Made by a program: the position numbers and the translations under genes
The notes under the pieces: generated by a model
The model's database searches: none
The model's input: the letters and a program-made list of their open reading frames with translations, nothing else
What the model was told of the DNA's origin: nothing
From: Tritrichomonas foetus
Lineage: Eukaryota > Parabasalia > Tritrichomonadida > Tritrichomonadidae
Direction: 5' to 3'
Assembly (NCBI GenBank): GCA_001839685.1
Contig: MLAK01000699.1
Span: 1 to 64,000 of the forward strand
Length of the DNA: 64,000 nt
In this document: piece by piece, positions 9,591-19,784 of the stretch
How positions within the stretch are numbered: the first letter of the stretch is position 1
How the letters are laid out: each line of letters opens with the position of its first letter

Positions 9591-11960
9591 TCATGTAGAC
9601 TTTTTCTTTGATGCGAGACACCTGTAGTGACAGAATTTTCCATCAGGAGTCTTCTGCACAAAGTTGTATCCTAACGGTGTTCTGCAAACAGAGCAAATGG
9701 ACTGAGAATCAAGTGACACACACCTGCACTCTAAAATTGTACGATCATAGCTACTTTCAAATTCTTCTGAACAGGCAAAAGCAGCTTTCATTTCACTATT
9801 CATTCTTGTCGTGTTTATATTCGAGTAGGTAGTTTCAATAGATTCTCTAACTGAATCAATGGGTGCTTCAACATCAATCAGGGACAGAGCCTTTTCAATG
9901 TTGACAAATTTGATGAACTTTGTGATTAAGTTAAATACGTAATTTGGAAATAATTCAGGTTTCATTTTAGATTTCACAAACAAGAAGAATTCATGCAATG
10001 TTTCACTGTTTCCTTCTTCAAAGCAGATATTTTCACATTCTTCGAAGTTTCCATCATTTTTATATATAATTTCAAAAGATTTATTTATTTGACCAGTCGC
10101 TTTATATATTTCTATTTTTAAGCGAAGTGATGATAGTTTTGATATATTTTGGAGAACTAAATCTAGATTAATCAAAGATCTATATTTAACTATGAATTCT
10201 GCAAAAGATTCACTAAGTTCATTTTCTATTTCACTTATTGACGCATTTGGATTATTCATCACTGAGTTTGTAAATGCAACAAGTGATCTATCAAAATTAG
10301 GATCATTCAAATTCGAGATTAAATTGGTCATTTGAGTAACAAAACTATTTGCTAGTTCTTCACGATCTATAATATCCTTATGTTCAACGAGTCTTTTTAA
10401 AACGGGCGTAATTATTGATGGATATTTATTTCGAACAAGTGCTATTGATTTTTGTGGTGATATTTGATCACAAGCTAAAACATCACAAGCTTTTAAAGGA
10501 GCATTTTTAATCAAAACATCGATTCTTTTCTCAATAAAATCAAAATCAGATGCTTTTTGCATTAATGTTAAACAGTATTCATCAAAATTATTCTTTTCTT
10601 CCCATTTCTTTAATGCTTCATCAATTTTTCCAAGGTATCTCAAGTAATAAGGATGAGCAGAATAATCACCTTTGCTATAAAAAAGCGACATCAATTCTTG
10701 ATCAATAACTGGTCTTGTTTCAAAGAATGTTTTCAATTTATCATGATCGTTCATTTTTGATAACAATTGACAAATCGCGGTATTTATGAACTCATTTGAA
10801 ACAATTTGGGCAGATTGGACAGCTTCTAAAGACGTATACAGGAGATTCAAAATATTTTGATCAACTTTTCCGGAATTCATAAAAGGCACAGTATTGTTAA
10901 ATGGCAAAATAAAGAAATCGAAAATTTGAAGTACTGAAGGGACCATTTCTTGGAATATTTCCATTCTCAGCATATTTATCGCTTTATCTTTCCTTTTAGT
11001 TGACCAAAGTTGCATAAAAACAGCAAGAAGCGTTTCGGCATTAATATTTTCTGGAACAACACCTGAAATTATGTCTTCTAATTGCGTTGTAATATCTGCG
11101 AGGTAATATAAACGATTATCTGTTGAAATTATAAAGAAGTCTTTGAATGCTGTAATTCGCTTTGGATTTTCAATGTATGTCCGACCACGTAACCTCTCAA
11201 AATCATATAGAGAAATATTATCTGGAAGAACTGAAGCAAAAATTGACCCATTGTAGGCATGGTCAACGGCTAAATCTTTAAATGGTACTGGTGGGTAATT
11301 TGATGATAAGTCTGCTTCAATTTTCATAGAGGAGTGAGCATAATAAGTGAAAAATGACGTGTGCGAGACAGGCATTGTGTAAGGCTCCGGAATGCATTTT
11401 GATGGAATGTTGTTTATTTTGTCTGTGTCGATTTGAACTGAATACATTCGATCTGTTGTTAATACAAACGAATTTGGATAACTCAATGAAATTGCGAGAA
11501 TTTGATATGGAAAGTCTTTGCTCCATGATTTCGACCAATTTTTTCCGTCAAATTTGTGAAGAGAGAGAGTTTTATCGGCGCCTGTTAAAATAAATTTATC
11601 TTTCGTAAAGCGGTTTATTGCGAAGCAGTCAATATTGTGAATAATCTTATTGAGCTGCCCTTTGTCAGGCAGCATAAAAAGCGAGCAGCGGGAATTTTTT
11701 GATTTGACAAAAATAAACAAAATATTATCAAGCGAACGAAGTTCTTTCACAAAATAATCGCCTTTCTTCATTTTTATCTGACTGACGGATCCAACCGGGA
11801 AAATTAAATTGGCTTGCGTTTCAAGACGGCAGGATGAAATAATTAAATTATCGAAAGCGACAAAGAGCTGATTTTGATGTTGAGTAACTGCAGTTATTGT
11901 TTTAACGTCATTGGGAATATTAAAGCGAAGAGGAAGAGCTGCAAAGGCTCTTTTACTCAT
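9591..11960 (-). CDS. VPS39: Vps39/Vam6-like HOPS subunit
   Basis: The 789-residue protein has a citron-homology-like beta-propeller in residues 1-285, then an alpha-solenoid of clathrin-heavy-chain-type repeats, and a C-terminal zinc-binding end at 745-785. That end (ECRCVSLDSQSICSVCRTPL followed by PDGKFCHYRC) aligns with the CxxC...PNGVVVHYFC end of Vps39. Vps39 links Rab7-type GTPases and SNAREs in tethering of late endosomes and lysosomes. Length is close to the usual 870-890. TGFBRAP1/Vps3 is the main alternative because it shares the whole architecture. The ATG at 11960 is 13 nt after an initiator. The gene is convergent with its left neighbour. Confidence 0.72.
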   Translation of the reverse strand: MSKRAFAALPLRFNIPNDVKTITAVTQHQNQLFVAFDNLIISSCRLETQANLIFPVGSVSQIKMKKGDYFVKELRSLDNILFIFVKSKNSRCSLFMLPDKGQLNKIIHNIDCFAINRFTKDKFILTGADKTLSLHKFDGKNWSKSWSKDFPYQILAISLSYPNSFVLTTDRMYSVQIDTDKINNIPSKCIPEPYTMPVSHTSFFTYYAHSSMKIEADLSSNYPPVPFKDLAVDHAYNGSIFASVLPDNISLYDFERLRGRTYIENPKRITAFKDFFIISTDNRLYYLADITTQLEDIISGVVPENINAETLLAVFMQLWSTKRKDKAINMLRMEIFQEMVPSVLQIFDFFILPFNNTVPFMNSGKVDQNILNLLYTSLEAVQSAQIVSNEFINTAICQLLSKMNDHDKLKTFFETRPVIDQELMSLFYSKGDYSAHPYYLRYLGKIDEALKKWEEKNNFDEYCLTLMQKASDFDFIEKRIDVLIKNAPLKACDVLACDQISPQKSIALVRNKYPSIITPVLKRLVEHKDIIDREELANSFVTQMTNLISNLNDPNFDRSLVAFTNSVMNNPNASISEIENELSESFAEFIVKYRSLINLDLVLQNISKLSSLRLKIEIYKATGQINKSFEIIYKNDGNFEECENICFEEGNSETLHEFFLFVKSKMKPELFPNYVFNLITKFIKFVNIEKALSLIDVEAPIDSVRESIETTYSNINTTRMNSEMKAAFACSEEFESSYDRTILECRCVSLDSQSICSVCRTPLGYNFVQKTPDGKFCHYRCLASKKKST

Positions 11961-11970
11961 TTTCGGGAAA

Positions 11971-11975
11971 TGTGA
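11971..11975 (-). promoter_or_regulatory. Initiator (Inr) of VPS39
   Basis: On the minus strand reads TCACA, with its A at 11973, 13 nt before the ATG at 11960. Matches TCAYW. Confidence 0.5.
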
Positions 11976-13094
11976 TATAAAAAATTCAATTGTAATTCAA
12001 TCATTATTACAGAGGCATAGTCTCAATAACATATAGTGAAATGATCTTTTTCTTTCCCTCGAATAAAATATTATCGTTCAATACTCGTCTTAATTACAGG
12101 AAGTGAATGAGCATTGATGCAAACGAGCCAATAATGCCCTAAATCATCCAATAAATCTATATAGTATTACTGTATGTGCATACATCCATTAATATTACTG
12201 AAATTAATGCAGAACAATTAGGTTGAGTTTTCATGTTTCTTGAAAAGAGTTAGAGGCAAATTCATGCATTTATGTGAAGATGAATGAATTTTTATTAATA
12301 CTCATTTGTTTATTGTTTGTTCATTTTCAACATTATTCATTCAATTGAATCAATTATGTGATTAAATCATCTTTTTCCTGCATGAATGCGTAGATTTTAT
12401 CTCTCCCACTTTCGTCAACATGAGACATCTGATAGATGAAAAGATATTTGGCATATATTAAGATACAGATTATCAATCCATTTTAAGCATGAATCTCATC
12501 AAAGTTTTAACAATCGGTAAAAACGCTAGTTATCCATGAAAACATTGCTTTAAATGTACCAAGTGCAATAAAATTTTTTCGATTCTTAATAATACCAAAT
12601 TTGCTCGATCAAATATCATTATCTCAAATTCTCCATTAAATCCAATGTGTTGTTCAATTTTCATGCCATCAAACAGAAGTTGAAGCAAAGTGCTCTAATG
12701 AGGATGTTACAATTTTTTTTGAATGTATTCCCTTCATGTTTTACAGATCTCATAGGAAATTGAATTTCAGACGATGACATGGAAGTGAGGAGAAAAAACG
12801 AATGCACTTATTTCTGATTCGAACAGCTTTTCAAATTATAAAAATGAAATAAATTAGACACCTTTCTTCAAAATCAAAGTGAAATGATATGCCGATCAAA
12901 AATATAAGAATGAAAATTTCAATTACTTGGCCAAGTAATTTGTCAGAAAAAGAACTCGGCCATATTATTCATGAAAAAGTGCAACATCATAACTTTTTGA
13001 AAAACTTCTGATGCCTCTTAAATTACTGACAATCTAGGTGAAAATTGAGCGGTTATTTATTCGAAGAACGGTTTGAGTATGGCCTTTCAACAGA
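11976..13094. other. Divergent intergenic region
   Basis: 1.1 kb between VPS39 (minus) and eL34 (plus). AT-rich, no open frame of interest, no RNA gene seen. It presumably contains both promoters. Confidence 0.45.
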
Positions 13095-13463
13095 ATGGGT
13101 GATAATCGTTATACACTTCGTCGCAGCAATCCATATCATACACTTCGTAACCGAGCAGTTCCAGTTCGTACTCCAGGTAACAGACTTGTTGCACAATACA
13201 TTACCAAACGCGCTAAAGGCATGATTTGTGCCGAAACAGGAAAACCACTCGCAGGTATTCGCCATTTAACTACAAATAAGCTTCGTCGTATGAAGAAGCA
13301 CGAACGTACAGTTTCCCGTCCATATGGTGGCGTTTTTTGCGGAGAAGTTGTTAAGGAACGTATCATCACCGCCTTTATGGAAGAAGAAGCTCGTGCTGCT
13401 CAAGAGAAGAAGGAACAAGCCGAAAAGCGTGCCGCCCAAGAAGCCAAGCGCAAAGGCAAGTAA
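13095..13463 (+). CDS. RPL34: 60S ribosomal protein eL34
   Basis: The 122-residue basic protein has the family hallmarks: RYTLRRSNPYHT near the start, RTPGNRLVAQYITK (compare RTPGNRIVYLYTKK), the GKPLAGIR turn in place of the usual zinc region, and SRPYGGVFCGEVVKERI (compare SRAYGGSMCAKCVRDRI). It ends in the usual Lys/Ala-rich helix. Of the zinc-finger-like cysteines only two remain (C in MICAETG and VFCGEV), so metal binding is probably lost. The TAA stop is followed directly by ATAA, giving a stop-overlapping TAAA. Codon use is GC-richer than the neighbours, as expected for a highly expressed gene. Confidence 0.93.
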   Translation: MGDNRYTLRRSNPYHTLRNRAVPVRTPGNRLVAQYITKRAKGMICAETGKPLAGIRHLTTNKLRRMKKHERTVSRPYGGVFCGEVVKERIITAFMEEEARAAQEKKEQAEKRAAQEAKRKGK

Positions 13464-13927
13464 ATAATGAGTTTATTCATTCTTTCTTAAAATTGATTTG
13501 AAATTTAAATAAATTTGTAAATTTTCTTTTTGCTTTTTCTATTGTTCATCAAAGTAATTTTTCCAAATCTTTGTTTGTCCCTTGAATTTCCTCATTTCAG
13601 AAAAGATAATTTTATTGTTCTATTTTGTCCAACCACATCGTTTTGAATATACAGAAATAATTTGGAATTTCTAATGCATCATCAAAAGCGAAGAAATACA
13701 TCGCATCATGAAAATTAAGCAAATGGACATTTTATTGATTCACCTTAATTATGAAGCATCTTGCATTTTTCTCCTATTCATGGTTCTAAAATGTAATTCC
13801 ACCATCATAAGAATAAAAATTAATAAATAATTGAAACTCTAATAAAGAATGACTATAAAAACAATTTTCCAATTTTCAAAAATTTTTTATTATAAGATAT
13901 ATCTATATATTAATATTATTGCTATTC
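13464..13927. other. Convergent intergenic spacer
   Basis: 464 AT-rich bases between eL34 and the minus-strand propeller/solenoid gene; nothing recognised apart from AATAAA-like motifs. Confidence 0.45.
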
Positions 13928-16714
13928 TTATTGCTTATTACTGAATTCATTAATAATATCTTGTGGTAAGTGAAGTTTCTTCAAGACTGGAATAATATAA
14001 AAGTACTTCTTTTTATTTTCGCTCGTCAAAAGTGTATTTATAACATCAACTAAAATTAACTTTTGGTGGAAAACGTTACAAATCATCAAAAATTTGATAA
14101 CATTTTTCTCAACAAACAAATCAACAACGAAAGAAGGTGGCATTAATCCTTTTTCAAAGTAAGACACTAATGATTTTTCTAATAAATTAGTATTACTGGA
14201 ATTCTTTTTGTTTGAAAGCAGTTTTGATAATGCCAAAAATTGTTGATTTACAACAAAATATGGAATTACTTCCAAAAGTTCTTCCTCTTTCGCTCCCTCA
14301 ATGATATATACAAGGACGTCCATGTCTTTATTTGCAGCATTGATGATTAATTCTGGGAATGTTGCAGTTAAGCTATCTCTTGGATCATCGAGTAATAAAC
14401 ATCCCTTTGTTCTGCATATCATACGCCATAATTTTCGATATGATATGGTTTTATTTGAAGAGACATCACGAATCATTACATCTGAATGAAGCATATGATT
14501 AGATATAAGATTAAGTGCTGTTAAAGCACGTGATATGTTTTCAAAAGATGGATCTCGAAGTAAAGTTCTAGCATAAAGGTATAATGTTTGATCAACTTGA
14601 TACATATCGCCAATTGATCTAAAGAAACTAATTGCAAGAACCAGAGTATCTTTTGAGTAACAGCAAAGTTCATTAACAAACATAGAAATCATTGAAACAA
14701 AAGGATAATTCAAAAGTCGTTGCGCTTGTTTGTTGTTTGTCATGACACGAATGAAAACACGTAAAAGATCACATTTAATTCGTTCATCAGGCGCTGTTAA
14801 AATACAATTAAATGCAGAATCAAAGTCTTTAACATTCAAATAAGCGCGGAAAAGTGCAGCTGCATTCGTAACAGAATCAATTGATCCTATTTTAATTATT
14901 AAATCATCTCTATGAGCCTTTTGGAGTGCAAAAAAGACTTTAGCCGTTAGGGATGAATTATCCAACAATAGTCTTGAATTTTGCAAAAAGAAATCAATTG
15001 CCTCATCAAATTTATGAAGTTCAATTAAACAAATTCCATGTTGTTCCATTGGGATTTTACATAATTTTGTGTATTCAACAACTTTATCAAAAAATTTGTA
15101 TTCCATTAAGATTTTAGTTGTTTTTTCAAGATCAAAAAGCCTGGCAATTTCTCGAACAACACTTTTTTGGAATTTTTCATTTGAATAAGCTTGAGAATTA
15201 TCAAAGAGTTTGTTTGGCAGGTTTTCACATTCCACAATGATTGATAAAATTGTATAATTATGAATTAATATTGAAAAACGTCTTAAATCTTGAGAATACT
15301 CAGCTGTATTGTTTTTATATGTGAAATACATTAACAACAAATAGACACATTTTGCTAAATAAGAATATGAATAAATAACTTGTGATGTTGCATTTTTCCA
15401 AAATTCTGTTGTTGATGGATTTGAAACATCATCAAGTTCACCAGTTTCTAGCAAAGAAAAACAATTCAATACTTGGAATATTTGGTTAATGTGTTTATGT
15501 GCATCTTTGGGGAAATTAAATGTATATTCTCGATTTAAATATTGAGAAATAAGTTCATATGAAGTAATTGTTGGGTCAGAAACTTTTATCAGTTTGTTTT
15601 CGAAATCAAGCCAACTTTTTCTGTCGATTGTTTTGGCAAATTGAAGTGCTAATAAAATAATAACATTTTCATTCTTTTCAATTCGTTCTGAATAATTAAA
15701 ATCAATATTCAACGAGTATGATTCATAAGTAAGAATTGGCCTGCAATAATAAACCGCTGAATTTGTAGAAATGAAAGTTTTCCCGTCATTTAACAGAAAT
15801 CCAAAAAGCGGAGAAATCGAATCTTTCAAATCATAATTACAATTATATGCTTTTTCATCAGGTGGAATCCAAAAAGTAGAAATTAATTCTCCAGTTGTCT
15901 TTTCATGAAGCGTTACTTCATTATTTCCAAGTAAAAGAAGTCTATTTTGATTAATTTCGACACTTCGAATGAAAGGACGACTCAATTCATAAACAACATC
16001 ATTCGTGTCAATATCAAATTTGATAACCATCAATTTTGAACCAATTTTTGTGTTGAAAACAATAAAGCAAAATTCGTCGTCTGATTTGATTGTGCCGGAA
16101 ATAATTTCTTGGCTTGTTAATTTTGTATTGGCAATTTTAGAACCATCATTTCGATCAAAGACGAGAAACTTTGCATCTTTAGTTAAACAAAAAACAAATG
16201 ATTCATTTGCCGATATTCCCATAATTCCAGGGGGCTTTACAATTTTACTAAGAATGAAATTTTCAGGCTTGTTAACTTTCCATTTTGGAAAAGATTCATC
16301 TACATAAACTAAAGAAACAGATCCATTATATTCTGCTGATATAATTGTGTCGCGATATAAGCAAAACGTTTCGGCATTTGATTTAAACGGCTGAATGTGT
16401 AAAGTTCCATCATCTGATAAAAAAAGAAATTCGCCCTTGTTTGTAATCAGATAGATATTGTCTGTATTGGTGTTGCTGGTATTCGAATATTGCTCATTGA
16501 AGCATGAGAAAGATTTTAATGTATAGTTTTCTACTTCTATTTCTTGAATATTTCCGTCGTTAATATTGAAAATTAAAATATAATGTTCGAAAATTAGATG
16601 TAAAAGAATTTTGTCGTTTTTCAATGAATAAAACTGTCCAACGAATGATCCGTTGGTATTACTAATAGCTGGAAAGTCGAAAACCTTGGATGCGCGAAAA
16701 TTAACATCGTCCAT
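13928..16714 (-). CDS. Beta-propeller/alpha-solenoid protein, possibly Nup160-like nucleoporin
   Basis: The frame is open from an ATG at 16774, but I favour the ATG at 16714 (product 928 residues, MDDVNFRASKVFDF), because a TCATCC element lies 24 nt upstream of it. The N-terminal 330 residues form blade-like beta repeats. The rest is helical, with a segment near residues 720-770 (FFRSIGDMYQVDQTLYLYAR, then RALTALNLIS) that resembles the conserved stretch of Nup160/Nup120, where a YEYALRL-type helix is followed by YL.ALN.L.LI. There is no C-terminal RING, which argues against Vps11, Vps18 and Vps41. A role in the nuclear pore Y-complex is inference; another coat or tether subunit remains possible. 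Confidence 0.4.
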   Translation of the reverse strand: MDDVNFRASKVFDFPAISNTNGSFVGQFYSLKNDKILLHLIFEHYILIFNINDGNIQEIEVENYTLKSFSCFNEQYSNTSNTNTDNIYLITNKGEFLFLSDDGTLHIQPFKSNAETFCLYRDTIISAEYNGSVSLVYVDESFPKWKVNKPENFILSKIVKPPGIMGISANESFVFCLTKDAKFLVFDRNDGSKIANTKLTSQEIISGTIKSDDEFCFIVFNTKIGSKLMVIKFDIDTNDVVYELSRPFIRSVEINQNRLLLLGNNEVTLHEKTTGELISTFWIPPDEKAYNCNYDLKDSISPLFGFLLNDGKTFISTNSAVYYCRPILTYESYSLNIDFNYSERIEKNENVIILLALQFAKTIDRKSWLDFENKLIKVSDPTITSYELISQYLNREYTFNFPKDAHKHINQIFQVLNCFSLLETGELDDVSNPSTTEFWKNATSQVIYSYSYLAKCVYLLLMYFTYKNNTAEYSQDLRRFSILIHNYTILSIIVECENLPNKLFDNSQAYSNEKFQKSVVREIARLFDLEKTTKILMEYKFFDKVVEYTKLCKIPMEQHGICLIELHKFDEAIDFFLQNSRLLLDNSSLTAKVFFALQKAHRDDLIIKIGSIDSVTNAAALFRAYLNVKDFDSAFNCILTAPDERIKCDLLRVFIRVMTNNKQAQRLLNYPFVSMISMFVNELCCYSKDTLVLAISFFRSIGDMYQVDQTLYLYARTLLRDPSFENISRALTALNLISNHMLHSDVMIRDVSSNKTISYRKLWRMICRTKGCLLLDDPRDSLTATFPELIINAANKDMDVLVYIIEGAKEEELLEVIPYFVVNQQFLALSKLLSNKKNSSNTNLLEKSLVSYFEKGLMPPSFVVDLFVEKNVIKFLMICNVFHQKLILVDVINTLLTSENKKKYFYIIPVLKKLHLPQDIINEFSNKQ

Positions 16715-16864
16715 GCTTCTTTGAATTTTTCTCAGGATGACAGAAAAAACATTTGTGAAAAATAAGAATGACATAAATCTACTTAGTACGTTTATAATTA
16801 GTCCATAGGGAACTTCAAGTAAGAAAATTCAATTGATATTTGATCTCATCAAGAATACTAAAAC

Positions 16865-17974
16865 ATGTCGAACCTTTCCGAAGGCGACCTCCGCAGCTAC
16901 TACACGAAATTTTTCCCGTTCAATTCTATCCGAGAATGGATATCATATGGTGGCAAAGAACCACTTGATCAACGTGAATGCGCATTTTGGTTTGATGAAG
17001 AACGTTTTAATCGCTGGTCTCATATTAATGATATGGAACGAATCCTTTCATCAGTCACTCAATCACCACCCGAGCGTATGGAAATTGGCCCAGTTTACAC
17101 ACATCGATTAAAAGAACGAAGCTCAGTTCCAGCTGGCACTTTCTTTGCTATGCATAGAGAATTAGTTTTCGATATTGATTCTGATGATTTCAAAGATATC
17201 AAATGCTGCTGCGAAGCATCGTCAATTTGCGAACATTGCTGGCATTACATGCATTGCGCTTTAGACTGTTTATTTATGGCACTTAAGGAAAATTTTGGGT
17301 TTAAATATATTCTCCCAGTTTTCTCAGGTCGTCGTGGCGTTCACATTTGGGTATGTGACGAGAAAGCACGTGAACTTCAACAACCTGTTCGTGAAGGAAT
17401 AGTTAAATTTTTAAATCTTAATGAAACTGTTCGGTCACCAAAATTCGCAATATCAAACTGCCCATTTGCTGAACAGATGCTTAAACCATGTGAAAAATAT
17501 TTTGTCAAAATTGCTGAAGAGCAGTCTATTTTTACTCATGAGGAAATCAGTAAAAAAGTTCGTGAAGCAGTAGGGGATGTATGCTTTAACTGGATAAAAG
17601 AAAAGCTTCGAGATTATCATGGCCAACCATTTGAAAATCAATGGGCATCAATCAAAGATGAAAAATACCAAAGCTCGAAAAAGAAGTTTTGTGAAATGCC
17701 TAACTATTATCGTCTTATTTTCAGTTTTACTTTTCCTCGTCTCGATGCAAATGTGACAATTACAATGAATCACCTTTTGAAGTCACCATTTTCATTCCAT
17801 CCAAAATCTGGACTGATTTCATTACCAATTCCAGAATCAAAATTCGATGAATTTCCACCAAACTGGGTTCCAAAGCTAGAAGATCTCCTTGCTGGAGATT
17901 CTGATGCAGAAGAAGTCTATCGAAACGCAGTAAAACAATTCGATGAGTTCAGGAAACGACTTGAAAATGAGTAA
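16865..17974 (+). CDS. PRIM1: DNA primase catalytic (small) subunit
   Basis: The 369-residue protein makes RNA primers with DNA polymerase alpha. It opens with YYTKFFPFNSIREWISYGG, the typical PRIM1 start. The catalytic pair is D103 and D105 in ELVFDIDSDD. Cysteines of the zinc module follow (residues 114-125, CCCEASSICEHCW). The SGRRGVHIWVCDE motif, around residue 155, is intact. The third metal ligand lies in PRLDANV, followed by NHLLKSPFSFHPKSG. Length is a little short of the usual 400-420, mainly at the C-terminus. Starts 90 nt from the divergent propeller gene's ORF, so the two share a compact promoter region with a TCATC element. Confidence 0.93.
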   Translation: MSNLSEGDLRSYYTKFFPFNSIREWISYGGKEPLDQRECAFWFDEERFNRWSHINDMERILSSVTQSPPERMEIGPVYTHRLKERSSVPAGTFFAMHRELVFDIDSDDFKDIKCCCEASSICEHCWHYMHCALDCLFMALKENFGFKYILPVFSGRRGVHIWVCDEKARELQQPVREGIVKFLNLNETVRSPKFAISNCPFAEQMLKPCEKYFVKIAEEQSIFTHEEISKKVREAVGDVCFNWIKEKLRDYHGQPFENQWASIKDEKYQSSKKKFCEMPNYYRLIFSFTFPRLDANVTITMNHLLKSPFSFHPKSGLISLPIPESKFDEFPPNWVPKLEDLLAGDSDAEEVYRNAVKQFDEFRKRLENE

Positions 17975-18138
17975 GGAAACATACCTGTTATTTTTGATAC
18001 TTTAATACTAATTTATATCTATTTTTTAAATAAAAACAATACATTAAGGTTCTTAAATCCCAGTTTTATTTAATCATTTATTCAAATTGTCACTGGAAAT
18101 AATTCTACGATGAAAAAATAACAATATCTAAATGATTA

Positions 18139-18360
18139 TCATTCATTAACTTTAAGAAATCATTCATTAACTTAAAGGAATCATTTATTAACTTGAAGAA
18201 ATCATTTATTAACTTAAAGAAATCATTCATTGATTTAAAGAAATCATTCACTAACTTAAAGAAATCATTCATTAACTTAAAGAAATCATTCACTAACTTA
18301 AAGAAATCATTTATTAACTTAAAGAAATCATTTATTAACTTAAAGAAATCATTTATTGAT
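18139..18360. repeat. 21-bp minisatellite, about 10.5 copies
   Basis: Ten full copies and one partial copy of a 21-bp unit (TCATTYATTAACTTAAAGAAA) run from 18139 to 18360. Variants differ by one to four substitutions and never by length, so seven-codon frames stay open on both strands (NDFFKLI on minus, KKSFINL on plus). Neither frame has an ATG, so it is probably not translated. It lies between the 3' ends of primase and the methylesterase, where it could shape transcript ends. Confidence 0.85.
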
Positions 18361-18457
18361 GGTATCAAGCTAAAAAAATAAACCAGTCTCTCATATACGC
18401 ATGAATGTATATTAAAAATAAATGAGAATTGAAATAGTTTTTATTATCAAATCTAAC

Positions 18458-19408
18458 TTAGTCCCATTGGTGTGTAGTTGAGAGACGCTTTACGAGTTTC
18501 ACAACCATAGATGCAACATGATTTGGTTGATCTTCATGTATGCAGTGGTTGGTTTCAAGAATAACCTCAAGTTGGAACTTTCCAGACATATGTCCGATTG
18601 TGAAAGGTGTATCAAGTCTGTTTATGTCTGGTAAAACAAGAACTTTGTATGGACGAGATTTAAGGAAAGCATCTGCAAAACCTTCGAACCATCCCATCCA
18701 GTCTTTTTCGCATTTAATCAAATCTGTACGCCATACGAGTCTTCCTTCTTCATCCGTCTTGAATCTTCCTTGTGCAGAAACTGCGGCACTTTCGAAATTC
18801 ATCATTTCTCCGCTTGTTGCAATATATTCAATTGCTTCTGATGGTGAATCGAAATATGATGGTCTTTGAAGAAGGATATTCTTCATTTGTGGCATTGAAC
18901 CGGTTGCTGTACCTTCAATCGTGTCAATCACAATTACAGCTGACATGTGATGTGATAAAGCAGCACGAGCAGCGATAGATCCTCCTAAAGAGTGGCCCAT
19001 AACGATTAGATGAGTATTTTCTGGTTGTACAACCTTGCAGAATTCAATGAGATCGTCAACGAGTGAATTAATTCCGAGATCTTTCGATTCATCTCCTGGG
19101 GTGTCGCCGTGGCATTTCAAGTCGTAGGCAAAAATCTTGAAGGCGCCTTTCAAAAGCGAAGCAAATAACGAAAAGGATAAGGCTGAATGGCCGGCCCCGT
19201 GAACACAAACAATGACATAATTTGACTTTCCTTCGTTTGAATATGTGTTGAAGCTTCCGCGTCCTGGAACTTCAATCATTTCTTTCTTGTCCCAATACTT
19301 GCTCCATGGTGTAAATGTAGTTTCGCTCATTGAAAAATGGAATCGAAAATTTTGAAATTCTGGTGAAGTCAAGCCTTTAAAAAGTGGAGATGTTTTTAGT
19401 TCACACAT
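18458..19408 (-). CDS. PPME1: Protein phosphatase (PP2A) methylesterase
   Basis: An alpha/beta hydrolase of 316 residues that removes the C-terminal methyl ester of the PP2A catalytic subunit. Seen are WSKYWDK (compare WSQYFE), the oxyanion-hole HGAGHSALSFSLF segment, and the nucleophile elbow GHSLGG with Ser140. Asp162 lies in VIDTIEGTA (compare MIDVVEGTA), TIGHMSGKFQ matches TIGQMQGKFQ, and catalytic His291 is in CIHEDQP. Human PPME1 has an acidic insert that is absent here, which explains the shorter length. The second ATG (19330, MSETTFTPW) may be the true start, since it lies just before the conserved region and follows a CCATTTTT element. Confidence 0.92.
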   Translation of the reverse strand: MCELKTSPLFKGLTSPEFQNFRFHFSMSETTFTPWSKYWDKKEMIEVPGRGSFNTYSNEGKSNYVIVCVHGAGHSALSFSLFASLLKGAFKIFAYDLKCHGDTPGDESKDLGINSLVDDLIEFCKVVQPENTHLIVMGHSLGGSIAARAALSHHMSAVIVIDTIEGTATGSMPQMKNILLQRPSYFDSPSEAIEYIATSGEMMNFESAAVSAQGRFKTDEEGRLVWRTDLIKCEKDWMGWFEGFADAFLKSRPYKVLVLPDINRLDTPFTIGHMSGKFQLEVILETNHCIHEDQPNHVASMVVKLVKRLSTTHQWD

Positions 19409-19784
19409 CGAGCACGTTTAATTTTTATCCGATTTTTGCTTCACCTCTTTTTATGATCAATCATTAGCACTTATCTATCATAAATATTTCAAATACATTG
19501 AACATCATATAATTGATATCTCCTCAGAACTCACTTCGTTGTTCAAATCACTCAAAAAAGAAAGGAAAAGAAAAGAAAAAAAAAAAAAAAAAAAAAAAAA
19601 AAGAATAAAAAATTATTTTATTTTATACGGAATAAAATTTATTTACATATTCATTTTGTGATGAAAAATAGCGTTATTTGTCGCATTTTTTAATGAAATT
19701 AAATAATTACATTCTCTATAATAGTATTTTATAATATGTATTAGAGGAAACCAAAAAAACCAAGCGAATTTGATAAGAAGCAGA
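19409..19784. other. Intergenic with poly(A) tract
   Basis: 376 bases between two minus-strand genes. Contains a run of 27 A at 19576-19602 in an A/G-rich patch, a likely nucleosome-poor stretch upstream of the methylesterase. No gene seen. Confidence 0.5.

Noticed and set aside
18105..18381. Two heptad-repeat open frames on opposite strands
   Set aside because: Neither has an ATG; both are produced by the 21-bp minisatellite.
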